Positions 1 through 9,279 of a DNA stretch of 64,000 nt are shown one piece after another. Source of the DNA: Myotis daubentonii (taxonomy: Eukaryota > Chordata > Mammalia > Chiroptera > Vespertilionidae); NCBI RefSeq assembly GCF_963259705.1, contig NC_081844.1, forward strand, positions 108,934,965-108,998,964, in the 5' to 3' direction. The position numbers and the translations under genes were made by a program. Position 1 is the stretch's first letter; each line of letters begins with the position of its first letter. Under the pieces are notes generated by a model that was not told where the DNA came from, made no database searches, and worked only from the letters and a program-made list of their open reading frames with translations.

Positions 1-237
1 GGGACACCACCGTCCGCCCCACAGAACACAGGGGCTCCTGGGCCGGTACCGAGCGCTGCCTCTTCTGGGACTTCTCCCCGTTAGTGAACGGGGGAGGAGG
101 GGCGACTCGGGACATCCCCAGGCAGAGCACTGTGACCTGATGTCGCTCTGGCTCCTGGCCATCGCCGACAGGACAGGTGTGAGAGCTGAGTATCTTTCCT
201 CTCAGGCAAGCTGCTTCTTCTGCAGAAGATTCCCTTT

Positions 238-312
238 AATTCCTTTTCTATTGAGGCATAATTTACATGCAGTGAAATGCATAGATTGAAATGCATAAAG
301 CATTCCCCTCCC
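238..312 (-). mobile_element. L1 3' UTR relic
   Basis: The stretch around tattgaggcataatttacat resembles the reverse complement of an old L1 3' region. It lies in an INTS15 intron, is short and is decayed. Confidence 0.4.
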
Positions 313-398
313 CTGTTTTAAGGTTCCTTAATTCTGCATTTTAGTGCTTGATGGCTCAGGTGAATGGGCCTGTGCCGACGACACACCTGTGTTTTCCC

Positions 399-620
399 TT
401 TTTTTTTTTTTTTTTTTGTCATTGATTCCAGAGAGAGGAAGGCAGATGGGGAGAGAGAAACATTGATGTGAGAGGGAAACATGGCTCAGTTTCCTCCCAT
501 ACGCGCCCCAACCGCAGATCAAACCTACAACTTGAATATGTGCCCTGACCAGGAATCGAACCAGCAACCTTTGGTGTTCAGGGCGACACTCCAACCAACG
601 GAGCCACACCGGCTAGGGCT
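399..620 (-). mobile_element. VES SINE in INTS15 intron
   Basis: Reverse-oriented tRNA-derived bat SINE: poly-T start (A-tail of the minus copy), CT/GA-rich segment, then tRNA-like A/B boxes ending in gagccacaccggctagggct. It is diverged from younger copies. Confidence 0.85.
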
Positions 621-994
621 GTGCTCCCCTTTGAACCGTTGGCTCCCAGAAGCTGCCCGTGTCCCCAAGCTGTGGTCTCTGGTGACGGGTTTCCCTCCTA
701 TCAGGCTCTTGCCCTGGGCGGCTGATCTGCCCGGGAGAGCCCTGCCTCGGGGCCTTTCCCAGCTTCTGACACGTTGCGGATACAGCTGCCACTCCCCTAA
801 GCGAGAGAGTCTATTTGGGGCCTGTTTGTTAAAGCAAACGCTGAGGAAAGAGAGAACACAGCTTCTGAACGATGCCAGGGGACTGCAGTATCGGGCAGCA
901 TTGCCGTCTCACTGGCCCCCTTCAGCAGCCACCAGAGAACATTCCATCCTGTTTTCCCCGTCCGTTCCTTAACGACCTATCTCCTTGGTTTCAG
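621..994. other. INTS15 intron, no recognised element
   Basis: Unique-looking sequence between a VES SINE and the 40-nt INTS15 exon. I see no coding exon in it. Confidence 0.5.
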
Positions 995-3734
995 ATGACC
1001 TGAGGACCTTGTGCTCCAGGCTCCCCCACAATAAGTAAGTGCCCTCTCAAGACTTCCGGTCGGGTGGGGGTTGAAGGGGGTGCAGGGCAGGGTGGACCCA
1101 AAGCTTCTGTATGTAAGGAGGCCCTTAAGGACTGATGATAAGCGGGGACAGATACGAGGACATAACCCAGCCGAGAGGAAGGCCAAGTCAGGGCCAATCA
1201 AAGGTAAAGAAGGCGAAAAGGTGGCCATCTTGCCGGAGTGGAGGAGAGAAGCCGGAACCAGCTTAGAGCGGCTCGATCACCGCGCTGTGCGTCCGCAGCT
1301 TTGTGTTGATGTTGGTGCGCGACGCCGGTGACGCTGAGCCGGGTCGCCCTTTGGGAAACAGTGCGGAGCCACAGCCCTCGGGCACAGTGTGTCGGTCAGG
1401 CCAGCGCCTGGGCGTCCTGCGGCACTGTCGGAGCTGAGCGTGGTTCTGTCTGGTTGGCTGTGGTGCTTGGGTCGTCTCTGCCTGGCTCTGAGCCTCGGTG
1501 GACCCCCTTGTAAAAGGGGGGCACTGACTCAGCTGCCTCCTGGGGTTGTAGTGAGGACCAAGCGGGGTGACACTTGTGAATGTCTTAGCATGGCCTGCGC
1601 CACCTGGGACTCTGCATAATGGGTGGCTGTCCTTTGGGGAAGCAGTGATCCTGGGGTGGGAAGCAGGAACTGTGGTCGCACAGCTGGGAAGAATTCCCGC
1701 CTCGCTGCTTCCTCTCAGCGTGACCTCAGGCAGGTTCCCTACCTCCCACCGCCTCCCTTCCCTGTCAAGTCCAGAAAGTGACTGCTCCAGCCGCATGTCC
1801 TGCCTCCTCCGTGGGAGCACTTGGAACAGTGCTTGTTTTGTTGAGTATCTAAGAAGGGTTAGCTGCTGTCACTTTTACTGCTGTTTCCATAATTTAGGGG
1901 TTCTACTTAATCTAATTAAGTAGACTCTAAGAAGCAGAAGTTATGCACAAAAATGTTTCATGCAACTGCAGTGTTATTAGCAGAAACCTGGAGGCCACCT
2001 GACGCTCCGACAGGCGGGGATGCAGTCACTGTAGTGTTACACCAGAATAGGCAGGTTTCCGCTAAAGGTCGTCATTGTGGCCAGTGGCTGGGGGAGTGTT
2101 AGTAAGTTTGTCGTGTTACCTCAGGATGGAACATTGTATTCACCAAAAGCAGACACTGTGGCAACTCACTGCGGAAATGTTTCTAGTTCAGCGGTTCTCA
2201 ACCTGTGGGTCGCGACCCCTTTGGGGGCCGAACGACCCTTTCACAGGGGTCGCCTAAGACCATCGGAAAACACATACATAATTACATACTGTTTTTGTGA
2301 TTAACCACTATGCTTTAATTATGTTCAATTTGTAACAATGAAAATACATTCTGCATATCAGATATTTACATTACGATTCATAACAGTAGCAACATGACAG
2401 TTATGAAGTAGCAACGAAAATAATTTTATGTTGGGGGTCACCACAACATGAGGAACTGTATTAAAGGGTCCCGGCATTAGGAAGGTTGAGAACCGCTGTT
2501 CTAGTTGAAAGCAGAGGCCAGGCTGGGAGCAGGAGGGAGCAGAGCCAGGAGCAGGCCTGTCCCGGAGGGGGCGGCCTGAGACGGCTTTCCAGTGGGGCAT
2601 GGCCAGGAGTTGGTCCTTTGAGGCTGACGGCGTGGGGCTGAGGTCTGGCAGCTGGAGGTTAAGGAGCTCTGCTGATCCTGCTGGGCGAGGAGAATGAAGT
2701 CAGACAGGATGAAACTGGTCAGAGGAAGAAACCCTTCAAGGAGTGTCAGGAGGGAGTGACATTGAATTCGGGGGGCAGAGGATTTCTGGGAACAGAGCAA
2801 GGAGAACGCAGCTGGAGGAGGTGCTTGGCACCTCGGGTTTGGGGGTCACTGAGGGTGGAAGGGGGCTGGGTGGGGTGGGAGGGGATGCCCCTGAGGCCTG
2901 GGAGTGAAGGAGCCAGTGGCTAGGGGGTGGGAGTGGGAAGGGAGTGGCCCCTGCAGGAGTCAGGCTGGGTCCCGCCTGTCAAGGACTCTGGGTGTCCGGG
3001 AGCCCGCTTTTGTGTCGTTAAGAAGGACTCTGAGGACGCTGGCCTGCTGCCTGCTTGCTGCAGCCTCAGTCACGACGCCCCTAAGTGTAGACAGTTGAGG
3101 CTGAAGGCAGGCACCGAGGCTGCCCCTGTGGACTGCAGCCCCTCCCCCTGTCCTGTGCCCGCCTCCTGGGCACCTAGGGTTTCTCAGGTCCCTCCCCCGC
3201 ATTGTCACCTTGTCACATGCAGGGTCCTGGCTTTTCCCCTGCTGGCCCTTCCTCTCTTTTCTGTCCGTCCCAGTCTCATCCTGTCACCCCCTCCTGTTCC
3301 TCCCCAGCCACAAACCACCCTCTGTCTCCCTGTTCTGTTTCCCCGTCTGGGAACCTGCGTGTTCTATCCCCGCCTCCGGTGCCTCTCGGTGCCTGTGTGA
3401 GGGCTGTGTGTGGCCAGGCCTCTCTCCCGCCTCCCCATGACACCAACTCCAGGGGCCGGGGCCAGCCCGACGCCGCGTGGCAGATGCCGCCATCTGGGAT
3501 CCGCGTGCTAACCCTTCTCCTTGTGTTCGCAGCCTGCTGCAGCTGGTGATCTCGGGGCCCGTGCCACAGTCGCCCCACGCGGCCCTCCCCCCAGGGTTCT
3601 ATCCTCACATCCACACGCCACCGCTGGGCTACGGGGCCGTGCCTGCCCACCCCGCCGCCCACCCTGCCCTGCCCACGCACCCCGGGCACACCTTCCTCTC
3701 GGGCATGGGGTTTCCATTCAGGCCCATCCGCTAG
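995..3734 (+). CDS. INTS15: INTS15 (C7orf26), last two coding exons, 5' part outside window
   Basis: INTS15 is a subunit of the nuclear Integrator complex, which cleaves snRNA and paused RNA polymerase II transcripts. Two coding exons are visible: 995-1034 (40 nt, acceptor TTTCAG, donor GTAAGT) and 3533-3734 (acceptor TTCGCAG, stop TAG at 3732-3734). The small exon reads DLRTLCSRLPHNN and the split AA|C codon restores N before LLQLVISGP, so the phase agrees across a 2.5-kb intron. The last exon encodes a Pro/His-rich tail with HPAAHPALPTHP and ends in FPFRPIR, which I recognise as the INTS15 C-terminus. The intron holds an L1 relic and a SPIN element. Earlier exons lie left of the window. The identification rests on the tail sequence and on synteny with ZNF853, ZNF316 and ZNF12; the 40-nt exon is inferred from splice signals and phase. 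Confidence 0.88.
1035..1934. other. INTS15 last intron, 5' part
   Basis: Intronic sequence with no exon signature. A stretch near 1700-1800 (gcgtgacctcaggcaggttc) vaguely resembles a MIR SINE, too decayed to call. Confidence 0.45.
1935..2180 (+). mobile_element. decayed L1 ORF2 3' fragment
   Basis: Reads like the L1 stretch in which cacaaaaatgttt is followed by a cagtgttattagcagaaacc-type segment and a ggaggccacc segment. Strongly diverged; the SPIN element at 2189 abuts it. Confidence 0.35.
2189..2498 (+). mobile_element. SPIN-like non-autonomous hAT element, longest copy in window
   Basis: 310-bp element with hAT-type terminal inverted repeats (CAGCGGTTCTCAACC at the left, GGTTGAGAACCGCTG at the right). 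It is flanked by a perfect 8-bp target-site duplication TTCTAGTT (2181-2188 and 2499-2506), as expected for hAT transposition. The interior matches my recollection of the SPIN (Space Invader) family, which was described as horizontally transferred into several tetrapods including vespertilionid bats. No transposase is encoded, so mobility depended on a source element elsewhere. It sits in the last INTS15 intron. Confidence 0.88.
2507..3532. other. INTS15 last intron, 3' part
   Basis: GC-rich intron ending in a good acceptor (ttctccttgtgttcgcag) before the last exon. Open frames here, including the antisense frame over 3276-3857, are by-products of base composition. Confidence 0.5.
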
Positions 3735-4295
3735 GCTGACCCCACCAACGCCGAGCGGCACCGTGCCTTCCACGCCTGGGCGGAGAGCCTTCCAGGGCGG
3801 GTGCGGCCCCTGAGGAGGGCCTCGGGGAGGCGGCCAGCGGCCCTTGCTCACCAGCACCGTCCGGGGCAGGAGATCTGTGACATCGCAGCCCAGGCGCCTC
3901 CTCCCTGGCTGCGTTGGTGAGAGTCCAGATGGACAGACGAAAGGAAATGAACGTGTCCAGCCCTCACGGAGCCACGCGGGCGTCTTTCAGAGATGCCATC
4001 CCAAGCGCCTGCTGTCTCGTGTGTCTGGGGACACGGGTGAGCGAAGCAGCGTTTGCACGTCCACTTGTCCGCTTCTTTCCTGTGATTGGGGTGTGCTCCT
4101 GCCGTAGACACGGGCCACCCCGTAGCTCCGTGAGCTCCCGGCCGAACCTGTGGTCTCCAGCTGACGCCGGCACCTGGCGCCGTTCGCGGGAACCTGTGGC
4201 GGTTGCCTGTCACCAGTGAAAGGGGCATCTCTGTTCCATTGGGGTCTAGTTTTCTTTCATATGTTCAAATAAATCTTTTCTAAACAGTTGTGTAG
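3735..4295 (+). other. INTS15: INTS15 3' UTR
   Basis: Sequence between the INTS15 stop codon and a canonical AATAAA at 4268-4273. No repeat is visible in it, which fits a UTR. The cleavage site is inferred to lie 10-25 bases after the signal. Confidence 0.7.
4268..4273 (+). terminator. polyadenylation signal of INTS15
   Basis: Canonical AATAAA about 535 bases after the stop codon, followed by a GT/T-rich stretch (gtgtaggctttatggactgt) suitable as a downstream element. Confidence 0.65.
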
Positions 4296-4638
4296 GCTTT
4301 ATGGACTGTGTTTTAAGAACTTAGTGTAAGCTGCAGCGGCTTCCTCCTCAGCCCCACGACCCACGATCAGGGTGGGGAGGGTGGATACACTGCTAGCCGC
4401 CCCTTTTGACTGAAACCAGAAAGGCCCGTTCTTTTGTGTTCGATTCCATTACCCCTGTTTCTTGTTTATGGATAAACCCGCTGGGGCCAGAGCAGGACGG
4501 AAGGAAAGCACTTGCTCTTGGTGAGACACATCCACTGCCACTGGCTGGGTTTGGAATTTAATTCTGGTACCAAGTGTTCCTGAAAGGACAGAAACCCCCA
4601 TGGCTACAAGACGGAGGGTGTTCAAGCTTCATCTAGAG

Positions 4639-4836
4639 CAGCGGTTCTCAACCTGTGGGTTGCAACCCCTTTGGCGGTCGAACGACCCTTTCACAGGGGT
4701 CGCCTAAGACCATCCTTCATATCAGATATGTACATTACGATTCATAACAGTAGCAAACATTACAGTTCTGAAGTAGCCATGAAAATAATTTTATGGTTGG
4801 GTCACAACATGAGGAACTGTATTTAAAGGACCACTG
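4639..4836 (+). mobile_element. SPIN-like hAT element, internally deleted
   Basis: Starts CAGCGGTTCTCAACC and ends ...CCACTG, flanked by ATCTAGAG (4631-4638) and ATCTAGAA (4837-4844), an 8-bp duplication with one change. Compared with the 310-bp copy it lacks the central A/T-rich part and most of the right terminal repeat. Confidence 0.82.
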
Positions 4837-4844
4837 ATCTAGAA

Positions 4845-5059
4845 GGTCGTCCGGCAGGTTGTTTGGCTGTCCAGTCTAATTAGCATATTATGCTTTTATT
4901 ATTATAGATGGTGTGGAGCAATGCATACCACTGGCCTCCTCACCCATGATCTGCTAATTCAACCCCTGAAGCTTGAAAACAGTAGTTTTGATCACCATTT
5001 GGGAATTTTTGAATACAGAGGGCGGACGGGAAGTTTTAGTGAGGGAATTTGCACACCCA
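4845..5059. other. intergenic, nothing recognised
   Basis: A short A/T-richer stretch between a SPIN copy and L1 sequence, with no coding or repeat signature I can name. Confidence 0.4.
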
Positions 5060-5160
5060 GTTTACTCAAAGTGTGCAATTCGGTGGCTGTCAGTATACTT
5101 CCAGAGTTGTGCAACCATCACCACTGTCTATTTTTATTTTTAAGAAATTAAATACTGTTG

Positions 5161-5379
5161 CCGAAACCGGTTTGGTTCAGTGGATAGAGCGTCAGCCTGC
5201 GGACTGAAGGGTCCCAGGTTCCATTCCGGTCGGGGGCATGTACCTGGGTTGGGGGCACATCCCCAGTGGGAGATGTGCAGGAGGCAGCTGATCGATGTTT
5301 CTCTCCCATCGATGTTTCTAACTCTCTATCTCTCTCCCTTCCTCTCTGTAAAAAATCAATAAAATATATTTAAAAAAAG
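5161..5379 (+). mobile_element. VES SINE with 19-bp target duplication
   Basis: Nearly intact: tRNA-like head with ggttcagtggatagagcg, B-box-like ggttccattccgg, pyrimidine-rich tail and A-rich end. Flanked by aagaaattaaatactgttg (5142-5160) and aagaaattaaatattgttg (5380-5398), one mismatch. It lies within the L1 relic. Confidence 0.92.
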
Positions 5380-5734
5380 AAGAAATTAAATATTGTTGAA
5401 AGTATCTGGTTTTTCCCCACTGACCCCTTCTAATCTGCCCTGTCCCCCACCCCAGGCCTTCACCACCCTATTGTCTGTGTCTGGGTTATGACCACTATCT
5501 ACTTTAAAACGTTTCATCATCCCCAAAAGAAGCCTCACGCTCAGTAATCTCCCCCCCTCTCCTCCCAGCCCCTGGCAACCATCTGTCTTCTGTCTGCATG
5601 GATTGGCCTTTTCTGGCCATTTCGTATACACAGTCCTGCGAGCGGTCATTTGTGTTCGGCTTCTTTCACTGAGCACCATGCGTTCAAGGTTCCTCGGGCT
5701 GTGGCAGCGTCAGTCCTTCCTGACTTTTTCTTTG

Positions 5735-5950
5735 AATCCTCATGGGGGATATGCTTACTGATTTTAACGAGGGGGGAGGGACGGAGAGAACTATTGATGT
5801 GAGAGAGAGCATCGATTGGCTGCCTTCCAGACATGCCCCAGTTGGGGATCGAACCCACAGCCTAGGTATGTGCTCTGACCAGGAATCAAGCCTGCGACCT
5901 TTTGGTGCACAGGACGATGCTCCAATCAGCTGAGCCACCCGGCCGGGCAG
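5735..5950 (-). mobile_element. VES SINE within L1 relic
   Basis: Reverse copy ending in gctgagccacccggccgggc. Contains the gatcgaacccacagcc B-box complement and is moderately diverged. Confidence 0.82.
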
Positions 5951-6087
5951 CACTGCCTTCCTTTTAATGGCCAAGTGAGACCACTGTGTGAACATTCACC
6001 CATTCATTAGGAGGTGGACACTGGAACCTTTGGCTTTTATGAGTGATGCTGCTACAAACAAGGTTATGTTCCAATTCTCTTGGGTGC

Positions 6088-6088
6088 G

Positions 6089-6134
<46 letters not shown>
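6088..6134. repeat. (CA)n microsatellite
   Basis: A run of more than 20 CA dinucleotides with a cgcacgca start. Confidence 0.95.
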
Positions 6135-6135
<1 letters not shown>

Positions 6136-6168
6136 TTACATGGAAACACTGTGTACAGTATTTTTTAA

Positions 6169-6749
6169 AAATGTATTTGTATTGCTTTCAGAGGGGGAGA
6201 GAAACATCCTATATAATAAAAGGGTAATATGCAAAGTGACCCTAACAGCAGAACTGGTCGCTGTGACACGCCCTGACCACCAGGGGGCAGACACTCAACA
6301 CAGGAGCTGCCCCCTGGTGGTCAGTGGACTCCCACAGGGGGAGCTCCGCTCAGTGACAGTGGTGGGAGCCTCTCTACCTCCTTGGCAGCACTAAGGATGT
6401 CCGACTAACGGCTTAGGCCTGCTCCCTGTGAGGGCTCCCAGGCTGCCAGAGGGATGTCTGACTGCCAGCTTAGGCCCGAGCGGGCCTAAGCTGGCAGGTG
6501 GACATCCCCCAAGGGGTCCCGGACTGCAACAGGGCACAGGCCGGGCTGAGGGACCCCTCCGAGTGCACGAATTTTTGTGCACTGGGCCTCTAGTCAATGA
6601 TAAGAGAGAATCATCAATTGGCAGCCTTCTGCATACCCGCTCCTGGGGATTGAGCCTGAAACTGGGCATGTGCCCTTGATCGGAATTGAACCCGGGACCC
6701 TTCAGTCTGCAGGCTAGTGCTCTATCCACTGAGCCAAACTGGCTAGGGC
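6169..6749 (-). mobile_element. VES SINE split by a Helitron
   Basis: The two halves (6169-6206 and 6594-6749) form one reverse VES SINE. It is flanked by the direct repeat CAGTATTTTTTAA at 6156-6168 and 6750-6762, proving a single insertion later interrupted by the Helitron at 6207-6593. Confidence 0.88.
6207..6593 (+). mobile_element. HeliBat-type non-autonomous Helitron
   Basis: 387-bp rolling-circle element. It starts TCCTATATAATAAAAGG and ends GGGCCTCTAG, lies between an A (6206) and a T (6594) with no target duplication, and has a hairpin AGTGCACGAATTTTTGTGCA just before the 3' end; all are Helitron hallmarks. It carries no Rep/helicase frame. Inside are two long inverted repeats, one formed by CCACCAGGGGGCAG (6277-6290) and its complement (6307-6320), the other around 6452-6508. 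It is inserted in a VES SINE. Confidence 0.88.
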
Positions 6750-6863
6750 CAGTATTTTTTAATACGGAAAATTCAGAAATAGTGTGAATAGCCATTAGCA
6801 GAGGACCAGCCATTCCCTAAGGACCCGGCAGGTTATGGCAATGGGTGAAGGTTCCAGAATTTG

Positions 6864-6878
6864 CCACCAGGGGGAGCT
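6864..6878 (+). promoter_or_regulatory. CTCF-like core motif
   Basis: CCACCAGGGGGAGCT agrees with the CTCF core as I know it (CCASYAGRKGGCRS) except for the position after GGG. It lies about 270 bases right of the Helitron that carries two more such cores. Occupancy cannot be judged from sequence. Confidence 0.4.
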
Positions 6879-7178
6879 GGGCACTTTGCTTAGCTGGAGA
6901 GCACCTGGATGGTTGCTGTGCCTGGCACCCGGACCCAGGTGAGTGCTGCCAGGACCTCCGTTTTCAGGAGAAGATGGACATATATTTTTAAGCTGCATTT
7001 TCTAGACTTTAAAATGCCACCCTTGGTGTTAGAAGTCAAGAGGAGGGTGGAGGATGGGTAATAATCAGAAGAGGCTGCTTCGTGCAGTGACACGAGTGTG
7101 TGCAGTTTGTGTTGATTGATGTTGTACGCCGATGCACACTTTTCCACATGCTGTCACACTTTAATAAAAATGCCCTCC

Positions 7179-7412
7179 GCCCTGGCCGGTGTGCTCAGCG
7201 GTTAGAGCAGCGGCCCGCAAACCAAAGGGTTTCAGGTTTGGTTTCCAGTCAAGGGTGTGTACCTGGGTTGCAGGTTCAATCCCTGGCCCTGACTAGGGTG
7301 TGTGTAGAAGGCAACCAATTGATGTTTCTCTCTTGCATTGATGTTTCTCTCTCTCTTCCCCCTTCCCACTCTCTCTAACAATCAATGGAAACATCCTCAG
7401 GTGAGGATTAAC
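7179..7412 (+). mobile_element. VES SINE, long-tail variant
   Basis: tRNA-like head gtgctcagcggttagagcag, ending in atcctcaggtgaggatta, an end type shared with the copies at 16789, 36056, 45597, 49634, 51942, 57810 and 61853. This suggests a VES subfamily with a conserved hairpin-like tail. Confidence 0.85.
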
Positions 7413-7542
7413 AAAAGGAAAAGAAAAAAATACAGAAATCTTCCAGCTGCTTCAAAATGCAGTGTTTTAATGGCACCTATGCCTTCTTCGACTGAGGGAA
7501 TGATGTTCAACATCATCAAGAATTTTTTTAAATGAAAACTAG

Positions 7543-7761
7543 CCCAGCCAGCATGGCTCAGTGGTTGAGCACCGACCTATCAACCTGGAGCTCATGGTCC
7601 GATTCCCAGTCAGGGCACATGTCCAGGTTGCAGGCTCCATCCCCAGTAGGGGGCGTGCAAGAGGCAGTGGGTCAATGATTCTCATCATTGATGTTTCTAT
7701 CTCTCCCTCTCCCTCTCCCTTCCTCTCTGAAATCAATAAAAATACTTTTTTTAAAAAAAGA
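7543..7761 (+). mobile_element. VES SINE
   Basis: Head ggctcagtggttgagcacc, a ccccagtagggggcgtgc segment that resembles a CTCF core, pyrimidine-rich tail and aatcaataaaaat end. Confidence 0.88.
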
Positions 7762-9270
7762 ACTTATGAGGAGAAAAAGTCTATTACATTTATGCATGCT
7801 TATCATTTCTGTTGCCTTTTCTCCAATTCCTGAAGTTCCAAACTTCCCCTTGGTGTCCATCTGCATCTCTCAGAGTGGGATGCCGATAGATGCCACCTAG
7901 AAAGTGTCAAAGATGCCACCTAACCACGTGACAGCACCATTAGCACATTCATCGGAAACAGCGAGACGGCAGGAGAAATGGGAGTGGACTCAGAAGTTAG
8001 GAGATATGTCTGTTGCAGCGAAAGCCACATAGAACCATTGGACTTACCCAACTAGGTACATGTGTCACCTTGAACAAAGGTAAAGGGAAGGAGAGGAGGA
8101 GAAAGGGTGGCTGGTGTTTGGGCTGGGGGCCCAGGTGTGGGCAGGAGGAAGACTCCAGGGAGACTGTATGTTGGGGAAGACACTTTCCTGTGATTTGCAT
8201 CATGGGAAGGCGAGCAACCAGCCCAGCGAAGGAAGCAGAGCCTGCACAGGAGGCAGAGGGGGAGCCCAGGCCCTTCTAGAACTCCTGGCGGCCGCTGGAC
8301 AAGTGTCCAGTGCTGCCTAGACGTGTAGCAAGATGAGGGATTGGTGACATGGAGGTCACTGGCGACACTAAAGGGGGCTGTCTGGTGGGGTGATGGGGTG
8401 GAGGCCAGGTTGGAGGCGGGGAGAGGGGGGGCAGATGGGGATATGGACAGAACCTCGAGGGGACATCTTTCCAGGAAGAGGGGCCGCTAAGGGCAGGAGA
8501 GAGAGGGGCTGTGTGTTTTCAAGTTGGGAGAGGCTTGTCGCAGTTAGAACGCAGGTGGGGGGGGGGGTGAAAGATTCCAGGAGGGGATTCTCTCATCCTC
8601 CGGGCCTGGGTCTCCCAGGAGGCAGGAGGAGGCAGAGGTAGCTGGCTCGCCCTCCCAGGTGCAGGAGGGAGGTGCTCACTCATCCTTGGGCGCCTGGCGC
8701 GCACAGCGCTGTCCCACCCACAGGTGGAAGGTAACCATTTGCCTCAGCTTACCCGGCTGAGGGAACCCAGCTGTTTCCACCTCCAAAGCTGGGCGTCTGG
8801 GCTGCCCTCGGCCCCCCAGAGCCCCTACTCTGCTGGCGAAGTCACCCCTCCGAGAGGCAAGCTCTTCAGGGAAGCCCCCGCGGGGTGCCTGTGAGGCCAG
8901 AAGAGCCCAAAGGTGGACCAAGGAGGCCCAGTGCGCGTGAGGAGGGAGGCGCTGTGCCCGCGAGGCTCCGTCCCCCGCAGTGGGCATCCCCCCACTCCAC
9001 CCAGGAGCAGTCTCTACCCCGGATCTTTGGGCGTCAGAGACTCTGAGATGTAATGAGAACGCGGGATCAGCGAGGTCTGCCCGAGGGCAGTGCCGCCAGG
9101 TGATGGGACCCCGAGACTGGCAGGTGAGGCCTCCGGAGGAGAGCGTGACGCAGGCAGGAAGCAGCTGGCGCCTCGGGGAGAGAGACCTGGGGAGGGGAGA
9201 ACAAGGGGGGCGGAGGGCAGGGGGAGGGGGGCGGAGGGCAGGGGAGGGAGGCGGAGGGCAGCGGGAGGGG
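7762..9270. other. intergenic, no gene recognised
   Basis: The sequence changes from A/T-rich to G-rich purine stretches (8380-8640). Frames here look like composition artefacts. A G-rich tandem-like block at 9180-9280 with repeated ggcggagggcag could form G-quadruplexes just upstream of the ZNF853 CpG island. Confidence 0.45.
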
Positions 9271-9279
9271 CGTGGACGG

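Larger units (their letters stand above)
5060..6090 (-). mobile_element. old L1 3' UTR in pieces, interrupted by younger insertions
   Basis: Segments such as gttgtgcaaccatcaccact, cagcccctggcaaccat and gagtgatgctgctacaaaca follow the order of a reverse-complemented old L1 (L1M-type) 3' region. It is split by VES SINEs at 5161-5379 and 5735-5950 and passes into a CA repeat. Confidence 0.6.
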
